The notes beneath the pieces were generated by a model. The model ran no database searches and was not told the origin of the DNA. It saw only the letters and a program-made list of their open reading frames with translations. From NCBI GenBank assembly GCA_016783505.1, contig JADHWK010000015.1:1-47560 (forward strand): a stretch of DNA of 47,560 nt, written 5' to 3'. A program made the translations under genes and the position numbers. How positions within the stretch are numbered: the stretch's first letter is position 1; each line of letters begins with the position of its first letter. Source of the DNA: Candidatus Zhuqueibacterota bacterium (GTDB lineage: Bacteria > BS750m-G25). This document shows positions 9,061-17,159 of this stretch, in pieces.

Positions 9061-9828
9061 ATGATATTAAATGAATTGTTTGGATTTTTTCCTGAATGTT
9101 ACCTGAAGAATATAATTAGATGCTTATATCGTAACTATTTCAGGAAACACGATTTTAAAATATATTATAGAAAGAATTATTATCAGGTGGTTTTCGATGA
9201 TTTTACTCTTAAGTTTTATGATAATCCTTATGTTTCTATTTTAATTCCAGTTAAAGGTTATTTAAAAAAATATTCAATTCAAAGAGGAGATATCGTTATA
9301 GATGCAGGTGCTTACGTTGGAATATTTAATTTGATAGCATCTAAAATGGTTGGTGATGAGGGAAGAGTAATTGCTTTTGAACCTAATAGAGAAAACTATA
9401 AAAAATTATTAAATAACATAAAACTAAATGATGTAACTAACGTAACAGTATTAAAAAAAGGTTTATGGAGCAAAAATACAAAATTACAACTCAATAATGA
9501 ATATCCAGGAGTATCAACATTTCTTTTTGATAGAACTAAAAGTGAACATGTTGTTTTTGTACCAACTGTCCGTTTGGATGATGAAGTGAAAAAATTAGGA
9601 ATAAACACAATTAATTTTATCAAAATGGATATAGAGGGTGCAGAAATTGAAGCGATTAAAGGTTGTAAAAAAATTCTTAAGCATAACGATGTTAAATTAG
9701 CTATTGCGTCATATCATATAGTAAATGGACAGAAAAGTTGTTTTAAACTTGAAAAACTACTTTCAAAACTAGGGTATCAGACTGAAACATCATTCCCAGA
9801 ACATTTAACTACATATGCAAATAAATAA
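9061..9828 (+). CDS. FkbM-family SAM-dependent methyltransferase
   Basis: 255 residues. FkbM landmarks are present: VIDAGAYVGIFNLIASKMVG (SAM motif I, residues ~80-99), GRVIAFEPNRENYKKLL, and the diagnostic FIKMDIEGAEIEAIKG near residue 185. Family members O-methylate sugars or polyketide-like acceptors, and in glycan clusters they usually modify surface sugars. The gene is very AT-rich, unlike the glycosyltransferase gene before it, and it is separated from it by 92 bp. A degenerate copy of the upstream gene's 3' end follows it. Together these suggest a horizontally acquired cassette. Confidence 0.9.
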   Translation: MILNELFGFFPECYLKNIIRCLYRNYFRKHDFKIYYRKNYYQVVFDDFTLKFYDNPYVSILIPVKGYLKKYSIQRGDIVIDAGAYVGIFNLIASKMVGDEGRVIAFEPNRENYKKLLNNIKLNDVTNVTVLKKGLWSKNTKLQLNNEYPGVSTFLFDRTKSEHVVFVPTVRLDDEVKKLGINTINFIKMDIEGAEIEAIKGCKKILKHNDVKLAIASYHIVNGQKSCFKLEKLLSKLGYQTETSFPEHLTTYANK

Positions 9829-9837
9829 TCTGGTTCT

Positions 9838-10009
9838 CCCCGAATTTTATGCCCCGAATATTTCAGAACGATCTTGGGAGAGTATCGATATTGTATAGGA
9901 TTTAGAAAATAATTTACTTCGCAGTCACGTTAGAAAAAATTCCCCCTTCTAGGGAAATATCGCCCAGCGCATCGCTGAGATTTATCGAATAGTATTAAAG
10001 AAGAAATAA
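9838..10009 (+). pseudogene. 3'-end remnant of a family 4 glycosyltransferase
   Basis: Read in the frame ending at TAA 10007-10009, this stretch gives LLRSHVRKNSPF*GNIAQRI and then AEIYRIVLKKK*. This lines up with the C-terminus of the gene at 7931-8968 (ALRNHIRENFLWGKIAQRT, DEIYRMILKR*). An in-frame TAG at 9950 and another at about 9896 break it. Upstream codons from about 9838 (EFYAPNISERSWESIDIV) weakly match EYVDPYSEDSIYRGI of the same gene. No start or N-terminal domain remains. The match over the last ~30 codons is convincing; the left boundary is approximate. Confidence 0.75.
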
Positions 10010-10023
10010 TATCTACTGGCTAT

Positions 10024-10203
10024 ATGAAAAGGCTAAATATACTTATCGTTCAATACGTCTCAGAATTAAGCGGCCCTGGCAGGTTAACACTCAATTTGAT
10101 AAAATTTGAATTCATATCCCAGAATGCCAGAACAAAAATTGAGGAGAAATTCTCACTTAGTCTATTCGCAAAAAGAATTTATGAAAAACTTAATCAATTT
10201 TAG
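10024..10203 (+). pseudogene. Internally deleted glycosyltransferase remnant (59-codon open frame)
   Basis: An intact ATG-to-TAG frame of 59 codons. Its first ~25 residues (MKRLNILIVQYVSELSGPGR, then LTLNLI) look like the N-terminus of a family 4 glycosyltransferase. Its last ~28 (ARTKIEEKFSLSLFAKRIYE, then KLNQF) look like the C-terminal helix of one. The catalytic middle of some 300 residues is absent, so the simplest reading is a large in-frame internal deletion. It might still be translated but could not be active. It lies directly after another glycosyltransferase remnant and before the propeller gene. Confidence 0.6.
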
Positions 10204-10212
10204 AGAACTATC

Positions 10213-12504
10213 ATGAAACAAAAAGGGATTTTATCCAGTATCTTGCCAATCGTCTTTGCCCTTTCCATACACGCAGCGGTAAATGATTGGCAGACGTTTA
10301 CCTCGATGAACGATATTCGGGACGTTTCCATTAACGGAAATATGTTATGGTGTGCCACCAACGGGGGCGCCTTAAAATTCAACCTGATTGATAAGACTTT
10401 TGAAAAGATCACCAATACCGAGGGACTTACATCCAATAGTGTAAATGTTATCGCTGTTGACCCTGACGGGCGCGTGTGGATTGGTCTGTCAGACGGTATA
10501 ATTAATATTTTCGATAATGCTGAAAATTTCTGGCATACGGTCAAAGTATTGGAGCAATTTCCCATATATGATTTCTATTTCTCTGGTGATTGTATTTACG
10601 TTGCTATCTCTAAAGGTGTCGGTGTGTTGAAATATTCTGAAGAATCTCGCTCCTATGAGGTTAAGGATACTTATTTAAAATTGGGAGAATTTCAAAGTGA
10701 AATCCCAGCTAATTGTATTTTAATCGATTCTGATCACATTTTGGTGGGAACTGACCAGGGAGTTGCTAAAGGTGTTCTGGATCCTTTGATTAACCTCCAG
10801 GAGCCCGGCAATTGGTCAAATTACCACATTTACAACGACCCAGAAAAAGATAAAATAAGTGATATTATTCTCTGGGATACTACTTTATTTGCCGCTACCG
10901 AAAAAGATGGTATTGCCAAACTCCAGGATAATAACTGGGTAATAAGTAACCCTTGGTTAGATGTCACGGAATTGGCTGTTGATGATGGTACGTTATATGC
11001 AGCAACAGCAGACGGAGTTTATAGGCTCACCGATCTTTCCACCGACAGTTGGACCCTGTTGGACAGCGCCCTTTCTAAGGTGTCCTCTCTCGATTTTGAT
11101 GGGGAAGGCAGCCCTTGGGTTGGCCGGATGAACCAGAAATACAAAGTAGGGGGTATTTCGGGTTGGCTTAATCAACATTGGGAAAATTTTTTCCCCAATA
11201 CCCCAGCCGGGAACAGCATTACTGATTTAGCTATTGATCTGGATGGGAATTTGTGGTGCGCAGGTGCTGATGTAATCGGTAAGGGATTCTATGGATTTGA
11301 CGGAGAGCACTGGACTAATTATTCCTTACAGAATCAAACCAGTAGATATTTCGAAGAAATATCCATCGCTGTTATGGTTGATCGTAACAATGCAAAATGG
11401 TTCGGCAGTTGGGGGCGGGGAATCTGCGTCCTGGATAGTGATAGGAGCTTGAGCTTTTTTGACTCACACGATTCTACCGGAGCCCATCTGCAGGGTGATA
11501 AGGAAGAAGATGGTACCAATCCTGATTATGTAATTGTCACTGATGTGGTAGAAGACAAAGATGGGAACATATGGATTCTCAATCGTCTGGCCATTAACGA
11601 TTCGGTGATGGTGGTGATGACTCCTGATTCCAATTGGTTTTATTTCAGGGACTCCGCTCTAAATCCCGGTTCTCCTTTTTCCCATAGCTGTGTCACCCAG
11701 CTTGTCATTGACCAATACGGCCGAAAATGGATGGGAACGTATTACGTTGTAGACGGCGGTGCTGGTGTCAGGGTCTTTGATGACAACGGAACGCTCGCTG
11801 ACAAAGGGGACGATATTTGGTTTGGGTTCAAAACCGGGGATGGGTTGGAAACAGATGATGTAAAATCCTTAGCCATTGATCTCGATGGAACCATTTGGGT
11901 GGGTACAACTGAGGGGGTAAATTATATCCATAATAGTCCAAATTGGGAAGATATTCAAGTAGTTGGTTCGCTCTGGGGTCTGATTGACAATGTAATCAAC
12001 TGCATTGCCGTTGATGCCCGCAATAATAAATGGTTCGGGACAAACAACGGGATCAGTGTGCTGAAATCGGGAGAGGTATATCCCAGCATTTATTATACTA
12101 AAGATAACAGCCCCCTTGTAGGTAACCATATCAATGCTATTACTTTTAACCACCGCACCGGGGGGGCCTGGATAGGCACTGACCAGGGGCTTTCCAGATT
12201 GCAGACTCCCTACCTTGAGCTGGGCCGAACCCTGGGTAAGGTGGATGTATTTCCCAATCCTTTCATTGTAGACGGTAGCCGGCGGATGAAGTTCGAAACA
12301 ACTACTTTGGCTGAGGGGTTCTCGGTCAAGATCCTGACACCCAACGGACTATTGGTGAGAAGACTTAACCAGGATGAAGCACTGGCGGGATGGGATGGAA
12401 AGAACGAAAGGGAGCAACTGGTGGCCAGTGGAATCTATCTGGTTTTGGTTTATACCGCAGATGGTCAATCTGCGGTGGGTAAAATAGCCGTCATTAGACC
12501 GTAG
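10213..12504 (+). CDS. Secreted Reg_prop beta-propeller protein with FlgD-like/type IX C-terminal domain
   Basis: 763 residues. Residues 1-22 are a signal peptide (KQKGILSSILPIVFALSIHA). The body consists of repeated propeller blades of the two-component-regulator propeller type, each ending near a W-[IVF]-G-[TSL]-x-x-G core: VWIGLSDG, IWVGTTEG, KWFGTNNG, AWIGTDQG. Residues ~680-763 (VDVFPNPFIVDG, SVKILTPNGLLVRRL, GWDGKNEREQLVASGIYLV) form a FlgD-Ig-like C-terminal domain used for type IX-like sorting. In similar organisms such proteins follow exopolysaccharide clusters and act as extracellular or surface scaffolds. There is no kinase or output domain, so it is not itself a signalling kinase. 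Confidence 0.85.
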   Translation: MKQKGILSSILPIVFALSIHAAVNDWQTFTSMNDIRDVSINGNMLWCATNGGALKFNLIDKTFEKITNTEGLTSNSVNVIAVDPDGRVWIGLSDGIINIFDNAENFWHTVKVLEQFPIYDFYFSGDCIYVAISKGVGVLKYSEESRSYEVKDTYLKLGEFQSEIPANCILIDSDHILVGTDQGVAKGVLDPLINLQEPGNWSNYHIYNDPEKDKISDIILWDTTLFAATEKDGIAKLQDNNWVISNPWLDVTELAVDDGTLYAATADGVYRLTDLSTDSWTLLDSALSKVSSLDFDGEGSPWVGRMNQKYKVGGISGWLNQHWENFFPNTPAGNSITDLAIDLDGNLWCAGADVIGKGFYGFDGEHWTNYSLQNQTSRYFEEISIAVMVDRNNAKWFGSWGRGICVLDSDRSLSFFDSHDSTGAHLQGDKEEDGTNPDYVIVTDVVEDKDGNIWILNRLAINDSVMVVMTPDSNWFYFRDSALNPGSPFSHSCVTQLVIDQYGRKWMGTYYVVDGGAGVRVFDDNGTLADKGDDIWFGFKTGDGLETDDVKSLAIDLDGTIWVGTTEGVNYIHNSPNWEDIQVVGSLWGLIDNVINCIAVDARNNKWFGTNNGISVLKSGEVYPSIYYTKDNSPLVGNHINAITFNHRTGGAWIGTDQGLSRLQTPYLELGRTLGKVDVFPNPFIVDGSRRMKFETTTLAEGFSVKILTPNGLLVRRLNQDEALAGWDGKNEREQLVASGIYLVLVYTADGQSAVGKIAVIRP

Positions 12505-12592
12505 CTTTAATCAAAAAAGGTTCTTCCACCACGTTGGAACGATCTTGGGATTAGATAGATTTAATGTGAAGAATAACTAATTAATCATATCG

Positions 12593-12610
12593 CTCAGGTG
12601 CCCGACTGAT
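12593..12610. repeat. Dispersed GGCGCC-type intergenic repeat, degenerate copy
   Basis: The stretch CTCAGGTGCCCGACTGAT matches the family consensus TCGGTCAGGCGCCCGACTGA with several changes. It lies in the 228-bp spacer between the propeller gene and the methylmalonyl-CoA epimerase gene. Confidence 0.55.
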
Positions 12611-12692
12611 AAGGATGCAACTTTGATGCAAACACAACAGGTCCTATTTCGTTTTGTTCAGACCCGCCGAGGACGGGATGACTCCGGAGTTG

Positions 12693-12708
12693 CCCCGAAA
12701 CTTCGGGG
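12693..12708. repeat. Short perfect inverted repeat, CCCCGAA-AC-TTCGGGG
   Basis: Seven-base arms flank a two-base centre. The same design, with slightly different arms, recurs at 36199-36214 and 45666-45683. It lies about 25 bases before the epimerase start, in a position where it could act in transcription attenuation. No T-run follows, so it is not a standard terminator. Confidence 0.6.
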
Positions 12709-12732
12709 TGATCCTGTTTCATTAGGGAAAAA

Positions 12733-13146
12733 ATGTTATTGTCGCTGGATCATATTGGAATAGCCGTCAGTAACCTTAGAGAGGCGGAGGGATGTTATAC
12801 CCGGATCTTTGGGGTTCCAGCCAGTGGTCATAAGCGTGTGGATGGCCAGGGCGTCAGAATTGCCCTCTTTGAACTGGGTGGGATTAAAATTGAGCTTTTA
12901 GAGGCTACTGATGAGACATCCCCCATTGCCAAATTTATTTCCAAGCGTGGTGAGGGAATTCACCACATTGCCTGGGGTGTAAAGGATTTAGAAACTGTCT
13001 TAGAAAGACTCAAGAAAACGGGTGTTGTAGTTATTGATGAAAAACCGAAAGTGGGAGCTTCTGGGAGGAGAATTGCTTTTCTATCCCCGAAGTCTGCCCA
13101 TGGCATGCTTATTGAACTTGTGGAGATAGGAGGAACCAATGGTTAA
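12733..13146 (+). CDS. mce: Methylmalonyl-CoA epimerase (VOC family)
   Basis: 137 residues, the usual length. The enzyme interconverts the (R) and (S) forms of methylmalonyl-CoA in propionate metabolism. Two VOC modules are present. LDHIGIAVSNLREAE carries the first metal-ligand histidine, GEGIHHIAWGVKDLE the second, and GMLIELVEI the C-terminal glutamate ligand. The start at 12733 is preceded by AGGG about six bases upstream. The gene overlaps the next one by eight bases, which couples it to a Cys/Met-metabolism PLP enzyme. If that enzyme makes 2-oxobutyrate, the pair would feed the propionyl-CoA/methylmalonyl-CoA route. Confidence 0.9.
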   Translation: MLLSLDHIGIAVSNLREAEGCYTRIFGVPASGHKRVDGQGVRIALFELGGIKIELLEATDETSPIAKFISKRGEGIHHIAWGVKDLETVLERLKKTGVVVIDEKPKVGASGRRIAFLSPKSAHGMLIELVEIGGTNG

Positions 13147-14323
13147 GAAGAGTTGGGGATTTGCTACCCTCGCTGTTCACGGGTCTGGTGGTGGCGATCC
13201 CCAGACAGGGGCCCTTTCCCCACCCATTTACCAGTCGTCTACGTTTGCCTTTAAAAACGCTGATCACGGGGCCAGACTGTTTGCCGGGGAAGAAAAGGGC
13301 TTCATCTATACCCGCATATCCAACCCCACCCAGGAGGCGCTTGAGAGGGAGATGGCCTTTTTAGAAGGGGGGGAAGCCGCCCTAGCCTTTGCTTCGGGTA
13401 TGGCAGCCACCACCGGGGTAGTGCTGACCTTAGCTAGGTCCGGCGAGAATATAATTTCTATAAGGATGGTGTATGGTGGCACCCATGCCTTATTTATGGA
13501 TGTCTTATCCCGACTTGACATCGAGGTCAGGGAAGTAGACGGGGAAGAGTTGGTGGAATTTGAGGAAAAAATTGACGAAAAGACCCGAATGATCTTTATT
13601 GAAACCCCGGCCAATCCCACCCTGAAGATCGTGGACATCCGGGGATGTGCCAGGATAGCAAAAAAAGCTGGAATCCCCCTAGTGGTTGATAATACTTTCG
13701 CCACCCCCTATTATCAACGTCCCCTCAAATTGGGGACTGACATTGTTATCCACTCGGCCACAAAATATATTGGCGGGCACGGGGATACGGTGGCCGGTCT
13801 GGCGGTGGGCAGTCGGGAATTCATCGACCGCATGCGAAAGGAGACCCTCATTGATACCGGGGGAATCATCAGCCCCTTTAACGCCTGGCTCCTCTTAAGG
13901 GGACTAAAGACGCTGCCGGTGCGCATGGACAGGCATTCATCCAACGCCAAGCGGGTGGCTCAGTTTTTAAACTTTCACCCCAAGGTGAAGCAAGTATGGT
14001 ATCCTGGATTACGGACTCACCCACAGCATGAACTGGCCAAATCCCAGATGTCGGGATTCGGTGGCATGGTGGCCTTTGAGATAAACGGTGGACGCCGGGA
14101 GGGAAAAATTCTGATGGATTCAGTAAAGCTGTGCACGTTGGCCGTTTCCTTGGGGGACTGCGATACCTTGATCTCCCATCCACCGTCCATGACCCACTCG
14201 ACATATTCTGCCGAAGCACTGAAAGAGGCAGGCATACCCGAGGGTCTGATCAGGATATCAGTAGGAATTGAGGATGTCAAGGACATTATAGATGATCTAA
14301 AATATGCCTTGGCTAAAATTTAA
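13139..14323 (+). CDS. Cys/Met-metabolism PLP-dependent enzyme (trans-sulfuration family)
   Basis: 394 residues, the normal length. Family motifs include YQSSTFAF near the N-terminus, YTRISNPTQEALE (PLP-phosphate and substrate contacts from the partner subunit), MVYGGTHALF, ETPANPTLKI, VVDNTFATPYYQRPL with the PLP-nitrogen aspartate, and SATKYIGGHGD with the Schiff-base lysine. Members include cystathionine gamma-synthase, cystathionine/methionine gamma-lyase and O-acetylhomoserine sulfhydrylase. Methionine gamma-lyase carries a cysteine in the YGCT motif; here it is YGGT, so methionine gamma-lyase is not assured. AGGAGG lies just upstream of the ATG. Overlap with mce suggests a gamma-lyase supplying 2-oxobutyrate, but that is inference. 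Confidence 0.88.
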   Translation: MVKKSWGFATLAVHGSGGGDPQTGALSPPIYQSSTFAFKNADHGARLFAGEEKGFIYTRISNPTQEALEREMAFLEGGEAALAFASGMAATTGVVLTLARSGENIISIRMVYGGTHALFMDVLSRLDIEVREVDGEELVEFEEKIDEKTRMIFIETPANPTLKIVDIRGCARIAKKAGIPLVVDNTFATPYYQRPLKLGTDIVIHSATKYIGGHGDTVAGLAVGSREFIDRMRKETLIDTGGIISPFNAWLLLRGLKTLPVRMDRHSSNAKRVAQFLNFHPKVKQVWYPGLRTHPQHELAKSQMSGFGGMVAFEINGGRREGKILMDSVKLCTLAVSLGDCDTLISHPPSMTHSTYSAEALKEAGIPEGLIRISVGIEDVKDIIDDLKYALAKI

Positions 14324-14409
14324 CCCGCCCCCTATCAATTTTGAAATCTATAAGGGTTATTTTAACGTCACGGAATTTCTAAGAATTGATTTCCACACAA
14401 TTAGTTGTT

Positions 14410-14460
14410 AAGGCACCCAACTGACCGAATGTCTCAGAAATTCCCTCGAAGCTTCGGGAT
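14410..14460. repeat. Degenerate copies of two dispersed intergenic repeats
   Basis: AAGGCACCCAACTGACCGAAT (14410-14430) resembles the GGCGCC-centred repeat with base changes. CCTCGAAGCTTCGGGA just after it resembles the TCCCGAA/TTCGGGA inverted repeat. Both lie in the 205-bp spacer before the cyclic-nucleotide-binding gene. Confidence 0.4.
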
Positions 14461-14528
14461 TGATCAGCAGTTGTCCAGAAGAGGCTGAGTTCTAATATTT
14501 TTTCGGTTGTTTCAGTGAAGAGGAAAAC

Positions 14529-14987
14529 ATGGAAATCGTCGAAGTTTTGAAAAAAGCCGACCTTACCCAGGATCTGGCCCTGGAAGACCTAAAAAAAGTA
14601 GCTGCCATTTGCAGTCGCGTTAGTTATCCTAAAGACGGGGTCATTTTCGAAGAGGATAGCGTCGGCCACCAATTATATGTGGTCGAAAAGGGGCGGGTTC
14701 GCATTAAAATACGTCTGGGTGCCGACACCGATCGCCAGGAGGTCATTCACACCCTGCGATCTTATGAGACGTTCGGTGAGCTCTCTTTTATTGACGGCTC
14801 CCCGCGCTCAGCCACTATAGAGGCTGTAGACGATGTCTCCCTCTTGGTGATTGAGGATAAAGGCCTATATCAGATATTAGATAAAAACCCCTCAGTGGGT
14901 TATATTATCATGAAGAACTTGGTGGGTATTGAGGCCGCCAGGCTCCGGAACACCAATATGCTTTTTCGCAGTTCGATCATCTGGTAA
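14529..14987 (+). CDS. Cyclic-nucleotide-binding domain protein without a DNA-binding domain
   Basis: 152 residues. A single Crp/CAP-type effector domain spans residues ~5-125: VIFEEDSVGHQLYVVEKGRV, then the phosphate-binding cassette FGELSFIDGSPRSATIEA with the expected glutamate and arginine. A C-terminal helix follows (PSVGYIIMKNLVGIEAARLR). No helix-turn-helix is present, so it is not a Crp-type regulator by itself and may be a stand-alone nucleotide sensor acting through a partner. The stop is one base before the uvrC start, so the genes are co-translated, but a functional link with repair is not evident. Confidence 0.85.
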   Translation: MEIVEVLKKADLTQDLALEDLKKVAAICSRVSYPKDGVIFEEDSVGHQLYVVEKGRVRIKIRLGADTDRQEVIHTLRSYETFGELSFIDGSPRSATIEAVDDVSLLVIEDKGLYQILDKNPSVGYIIMKNLVGIEAARLRNTNMLFRSSIIW

Positions 14988-14988
14988 A

Positions 14989-16833
14989 ATGATAGAATCA
15001 TTGCAGCAAAAATTGCCCCATTTACCCCCCAAATGCGGGGTTTATCTTTTTAAGGATGCCCGGGGAGCGCCTATATATATCGGCAAGGCCCGGGAACTCA
15101 ACAAAAGGGTTCGCTCGTATTTCCAAAGACCTACGGGTATAGGTAATAAGTTGGGCGCCATGCTGAGGAATATCTCCGATGTTGAGGTCATCATGACCGA
15201 TTCGGAAGTGGAGGCCTTGATCCTGGAAGCCAATCTGGTCAAAGAATACCGACCCCGGTATAATGTAAACCTGAAGGACGATAAGAGTTTCCCCCAAATT
15301 AGGGTGACCCCGGAAAAATTCCCCCAGGTTTTTTTAACCCGGATGATTAGACAGGACGGATCCCGATATTTTGGCCCCTTTACCGATGTGAAGCAGACCA
15401 AGGCAGTGCTACGAAAGTTCAAGGCCATCCTGGGGATCCGGAACTGCCGATTCCGCATTACCGATGAGTCGATCGCCCAGGGTAAACATCAGCTCTGTTT
15501 AGATTATCATATTAATATCTGCGGTGGTCCCTGTCGGGGTAAAGTATCCGAAGCAGAGTACCGGAAAAATGTCAGTCGCCTGATCGATGTGTTGAATGGT
15601 AAAACGGCGGATTTACTCGATCATCTACACCGACGGATGGAAGAGCTTTCGTCCAGGAAAAAATTTGAAGAAGCAGCTTTAGTTCGGAATCAAATTCGTG
15701 TGGTGGAGGGGTTTGCTTTGGGGCAGAAGGTTGTTTCGGGGGAGAAAGTGGATCGCGATCTAATTGCCATTTGTCATAATGGCCGGGATGCCTGCGGCCT
15801 CGTATTTAAAATTCGTAACGGCCGCTTGGTGGGTCGGGCGCATTTCTATTTAGGTCAAGTGGTTGCTAAGTCGGAGGGGGAAATTCTCGAATCTTTTATT
15901 AAGCAGTACTATCATCGGGTGGATTTCATCCCCAAGGAAATTCTCTTGGGGGAATGGGTTGAAGATAGTGAGCCCATCCAAAGGTGGCTGATGGGAAAAC
16001 GTAAAGGTCGGGTTATCCTGACGGTACCCCGACGGGGACCCAAAGCAGCCCTGATGAGAATGGCCCAGAGAAATGCGGAACTCCTGCTGGAAGAACTGAA
16101 GCTTCAGCGGTTAAAGACCGCCTTCGTTCCCCCCATTCTGGAGGAATTGAAAAAGGATTTAAGACTTCATAAACTACCGCGTCACATCGAGGCCTTTGAC
16201 ATCTCCAACATTGGGGGGAAAGATGCAGTAGCTTCCATGGTCAGTTACCGGGACGGGCTGGCTCAGAAAAGCGAATATCGCCGGTTTAAAATCAGAACCC
16301 TCTCCAGACAAGATGATCCGACCATGATGGCGGAAGTCATCGGCAGACGATACAAACGTATTCTTGAAGAGGGAAAAGATCTTCCCGACCTGATCCTGGT
16401 GGATGGGGGGAGGGGACAACTTTCGTCGGCCCTCTTTGCCTTAGAACAGCTCGGCATAGAAAACCAGTTTATCATCGGCCTGGCCAAGAAACTGGAAGAG
16501 ATTTATCTACCGGGGCTGGCCGAACCCCATGGGATCCCCAAATCCTCGGCCAGTTTAAGACTTTTGCGACGCATCCGGGATGAATCCCACCGCTTCGCCC
16601 TGGATTATCATCGTAAATTGAGAAAAAAAAGAACCTTGGTCTCTGAGTTAGATCAAATCGAGGGGATTAGCGAAAAAAGAAAAAAAACCCTGCTGAAATA
16701 TTTTGGGTCAGTAGAGAAGGTCGCCAGGGCACCAGTAGGAGATCTATTACAGGTTGAGGGGATTGGTTCCCAATTAGTGAGAAAAATTTACGGACATTTC
16801 CACCCTCAAGAAGGTTTTAAAGAAGTGTTTTAA
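14989..16833 (+). CDS. uvrC: Excinuclease ABC subunit C
   Basis: 614 residues from the ATG at 14989. An earlier in-frame ATG at 14929 would lie inside the preceding gene and add a non-homologous leader. UvrC makes both incisions around lesions handed over by UvrAB. The N-terminal GIY-YIG nuclease is visible as CGVYLFKDARGAPIYIGKA with the helix KRVRSYF. A UVR/UvrB-binding segment (RRMEELSSRKKFEEAALVRN) lies near residue 210. The C-terminal RNase H-like nuclease has EAFDISNIGGKDAV and LILVDGGRGQL. Two helix-hairpin-helix motifs end the protein (DQIEGISEKRKKTLLKYFG, QVEGIGSQLVRKIY). All parts are present and the length is normal. Confidence 0.97.
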   Translation: MIESLQQKLPHLPPKCGVYLFKDARGAPIYIGKARELNKRVRSYFQRPTGIGNKLGAMLRNISDVEVIMTDSEVEALILEANLVKEYRPRYNVNLKDDKSFPQIRVTPEKFPQVFLTRMIRQDGSRYFGPFTDVKQTKAVLRKFKAILGIRNCRFRITDESIAQGKHQLCLDYHINICGGPCRGKVSEAEYRKNVSRLIDVLNGKTADLLDHLHRRMEELSSRKKFEEAALVRNQIRVVEGFALGQKVVSGEKVDRDLIAICHNGRDACGLVFKIRNGRLVGRAHFYLGQVVAKSEGEILESFIKQYYHRVDFIPKEILLGEWVEDSEPIQRWLMGKRKGRVILTVPRRGPKAALMRMAQRNAELLLEELKLQRLKTAFVPPILEELKKDLRLHKLPRHIEAFDISNIGGKDAVASMVSYRDGLAQKSEYRRFKIRTLSRQDDPTMMAEVIGRRYKRILEEGKDLPDLILVDGGRGQLSSALFALEQLGIENQFIIGLAKKLEEIYLPGLAEPHGIPKSSASLRLLRRIRDESHRFALDYHRKLRKKRTLVSELDQIEGISEKRKKTLLKYFGSVEKVARAPVGDLLQVEGIGSQLVRKIYGHFHPQEGFKEVF

Positions 16834-17086
16834 AATCTGTTATAAATGGATGGTTTATTGTAGAAATAATAGGGAATTTAACCACCTTTATCAAGTAGTA
16901 TTTGATAATCAGAGAACATATACTCGACGGATCTAGGAAACAACCGGATACAGATTTTTAACATTACCTGTAATGCTTCAAGGTGCAAACTTGAAGCAAC
17001 AGTATTATTCCGAAAAATTCGGGACCGATTAACTCCAATGGATTAAACTGAAAAAATGGGGGACACCCAGTTAGTTTAAAAAGAGC
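16834..17086. other. Intergenic spacer before the padR operon
   Basis: About 250 bases with no credible gene. It holds a 25-bp inverted repeat at 16974-16998 and an imperfect TTCCGAAAAATTCGGGA element at about 17009-17024. The latter is followed by GACCGATTAACTCCAAT, comparable to the tail of other TTCGGGA elements in this window. Confidence 0.6.
16974..16998. repeat. Perfect inverted repeat TGCTTCAAG-N7-CTTGAAGCA
   Basis: Nine-base arms around GTGCAAA. The same TTCAAG/CTTGAA core returns in two longer palindromes at 31045-31069 and 31077-31103, so this is a dispersed element and not a one-off hairpin. No poly-T follows. Confidence 0.7.
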
Positions 17087-17115
17087 TTGACAAAGGGGGA
17101 AATTTTTTTTATATT
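17087..17115 (+). promoter_or_regulatory. Sigma-70-type promoter of the padR operon
   Basis: TTGACA at 17087-17092, a 17-base spacer, then TATATT at 17110-17115. The -35 box is a perfect consensus match and the -10 box differs by one base. It ends one base before the operator and 45 bases before the padR start, so repressor binding would cover the transcription start. Confidence 0.8.
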
Positions 17116-17116
17116 T

Positions 17117-17135
17117 GTTATCGAAAGCCGATAAC
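17117..17135. promoter_or_regulatory. Probable PadR operator, GTTATCG-N5-CGATAAC
   Basis: A perfect 7-base inverted repeat with a 5-base spacer, directly downstream of the -10 box. A further half-site-like CGATAACCGATAA follows to 17147. PadR repressors usually bind such dyads in their own promoter, so autoregulation of 17160-20079 is expected. Confidence 0.75.
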
Positions 17136-17159
17136 GATAACCGATAATAAGAAATAGAT

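Noticed and set aside
9829-10212. Insertion sequence between FkbM and the propeller gene
   Set aside because: No transposase fragment or terminal inverted repeats; the bases are explained by two glycosyltransferase remnants.
13306-14286. Several antisense frames over the PLP enzyme gene
   Set aside because: They overlap a complete conserved gene, overlap each other and show no family features.
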